A DNA stretch of 6,636 nt. It comes from Holophagaceae bacterium UBA706 (GTDB taxonomy: Bacteria > Acidobacteriota > Holophagae > Holophagales > Holophagaceae). A program made the position numbers and the translations under genes. Below, piece after piece: positions 6,285 to 6,636 of this stretch (position 1 is its first letter; the number at the start of each line of letters is the position of its first letter). The notes under the pieces are model-generated. The model was given only the letters and a program-made list of their open reading frames with translations. It was not told the origin of the DNA and did not search any database. The stretch is taken from positions 272 to 6,907 of the forward strand of contig DBME01000463.1 in the NCBI GenBank assembly GCA_002298155.1. Direction: 5' to 3'.

Positions 6285-6636
6285 CTAGACGGGCTCTCCC
6301 GCCCAGGACGTGGCGAAGGCCTCCCGGATGGCGGCGGTGCCCGCTCCGGCGCCCAGCAGCAGCCCCAGCTTGGCCAGGGCGGCCCAGCGCGTGTGGTGGC
6401 CACCGGAGATGACGCCGCGCTCGGCCAGTTCCCGGCCCAGCTCGTAGCGGTCCAGGTCCACGCCGCCGGTGAGGCACTGGCTGGTGACGACCACCGGCAG
6501 GTCCCGCGCCGCGCAGTGGTCGAGGACGGACCGGAGGTCCTCCCGGTGGACCGGGAGGTTCCCCGCGCCGTAGGCCTGGATGACCAGGGCCCGGCTGCCC
6601 TCGGGGGGCAGGGACCAGGGGGCGCCGGGGTGGGGC
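6285..6636 (-). CDS. L-asparaginase, C-terminal part (5' end outside window)
   Basis: The visible 116 residues are the C-terminal domain of an L-asparaginase/glutaminase-family amidohydrolase, which hydrolyses asparagine to aspartate and ammonia. Family landmarks (numbers count visible residues only) are [13 protein letters not shown] at 16-28, [20 protein letters not shown] at 48-67, GVISGG at 74-79 and [11 protein letters not shown] at 85-95, followed by a final helix ending WAGEPV. This matches the cytoplasmic type I (AnsA-like) arrangement. The catalytic threonines and lysine lie in the N-terminal domain, outside the window, so activity cannot be judged. The usual DMT in the [AG]DMT-x-EA block after the VISGG segment reads HHT here, with Arg-Trp following, which is unusual to my eye. 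The TAG stop is 34 bp before serS on the same strand. Confidence 0.88.
   Translation of the reverse strand, partial: PHPGAPWSLPPEGSRALVIQAYGAGNLPVHREDLRSVLDHCAARDLPVVVTSQCLTGGVDLDRYELGRELAERGVISGGHHTRWAALAKLGLLLGAGAGTAAIREAFATSWAGEPV

Noticed and set aside
4976..6412. Long plus-strand open frame (478 codons) opposite serS
   Set aside because: It is the antisense shadow of serS; its Gly/Ala/Leu-rich translation has no domain and arises from GC-rich codon bias.

Overview
This is a roughly 70% GC bacterial window holding mostly housekeeping genes, densely packed and partly translationally coupled. A membrane-anchored PpiD/SurA-type foldase points to a diderm (Gram-negative) cell. Overall gene style and codon use remind me of Acidobacteriota (Holophaga/Geothrix-like), but this is an impression that the sequence alone cannot confirm.

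Layout, left to right. (1) Positions 1-177 (+) carry the 3' end of a reading frame that begins with an unmistakable SufC ATPase signature and then switches, in frame, to an unrelated tail; it overlaps the next gene by ATGA. (2) 174-419 (+) is a short pterin-4a-carbinolamine dehydratase. (3) 400-1335 (-) and 1332-1832 (-) are fmt and def, a two-gene unit with a 4-base stop/start overlap; fmt and the dehydratase gene overlap tail to tail by 20 bp. (4) 1833-1918 is the divergent promoter space between def and (5) 1919-3847 (+), a 642-residue PpiD/SurA-like periplasmic peptidyl-prolyl isomerase. (6) 3848-3921 is a short leader with two tandem inverted repeats, the second covering the ribosome binding site of (7) 3922-4788 (+), a short-chain dehydrogenase closely resembling the N-terminal half of the HSDL2 family. 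(8) 4789-4984 is a 196-bp non-coding gap with a probable terminator and a perfect 24-bp AT-rich palindrome. (9) 4985-6250 (-) is serS, and (10) 6285-6636 (-) is the C-terminal part of an L-asparaginase that runs off the window and probably leads the serS transcription unit.

Functionally, def and fmt act at the two ends of the N-formylmethionine cycle, serS charges tRNA-Ser, the foldase handles exported proteins, and the dehydratase recycles tetrahydropterin cofactor (probably for an aromatic amino acid hydroxylase) or acts in a related pterin role. I see no mobile element, CRISPR array, rRNA or tRNA, and no convincing new multi-gene system. The items most worth a second look are the SufC-like chimeric start of the window, the 24-bp palindrome beside the serS stop, and the hairpin-covered start of the dehydrogenase gene.
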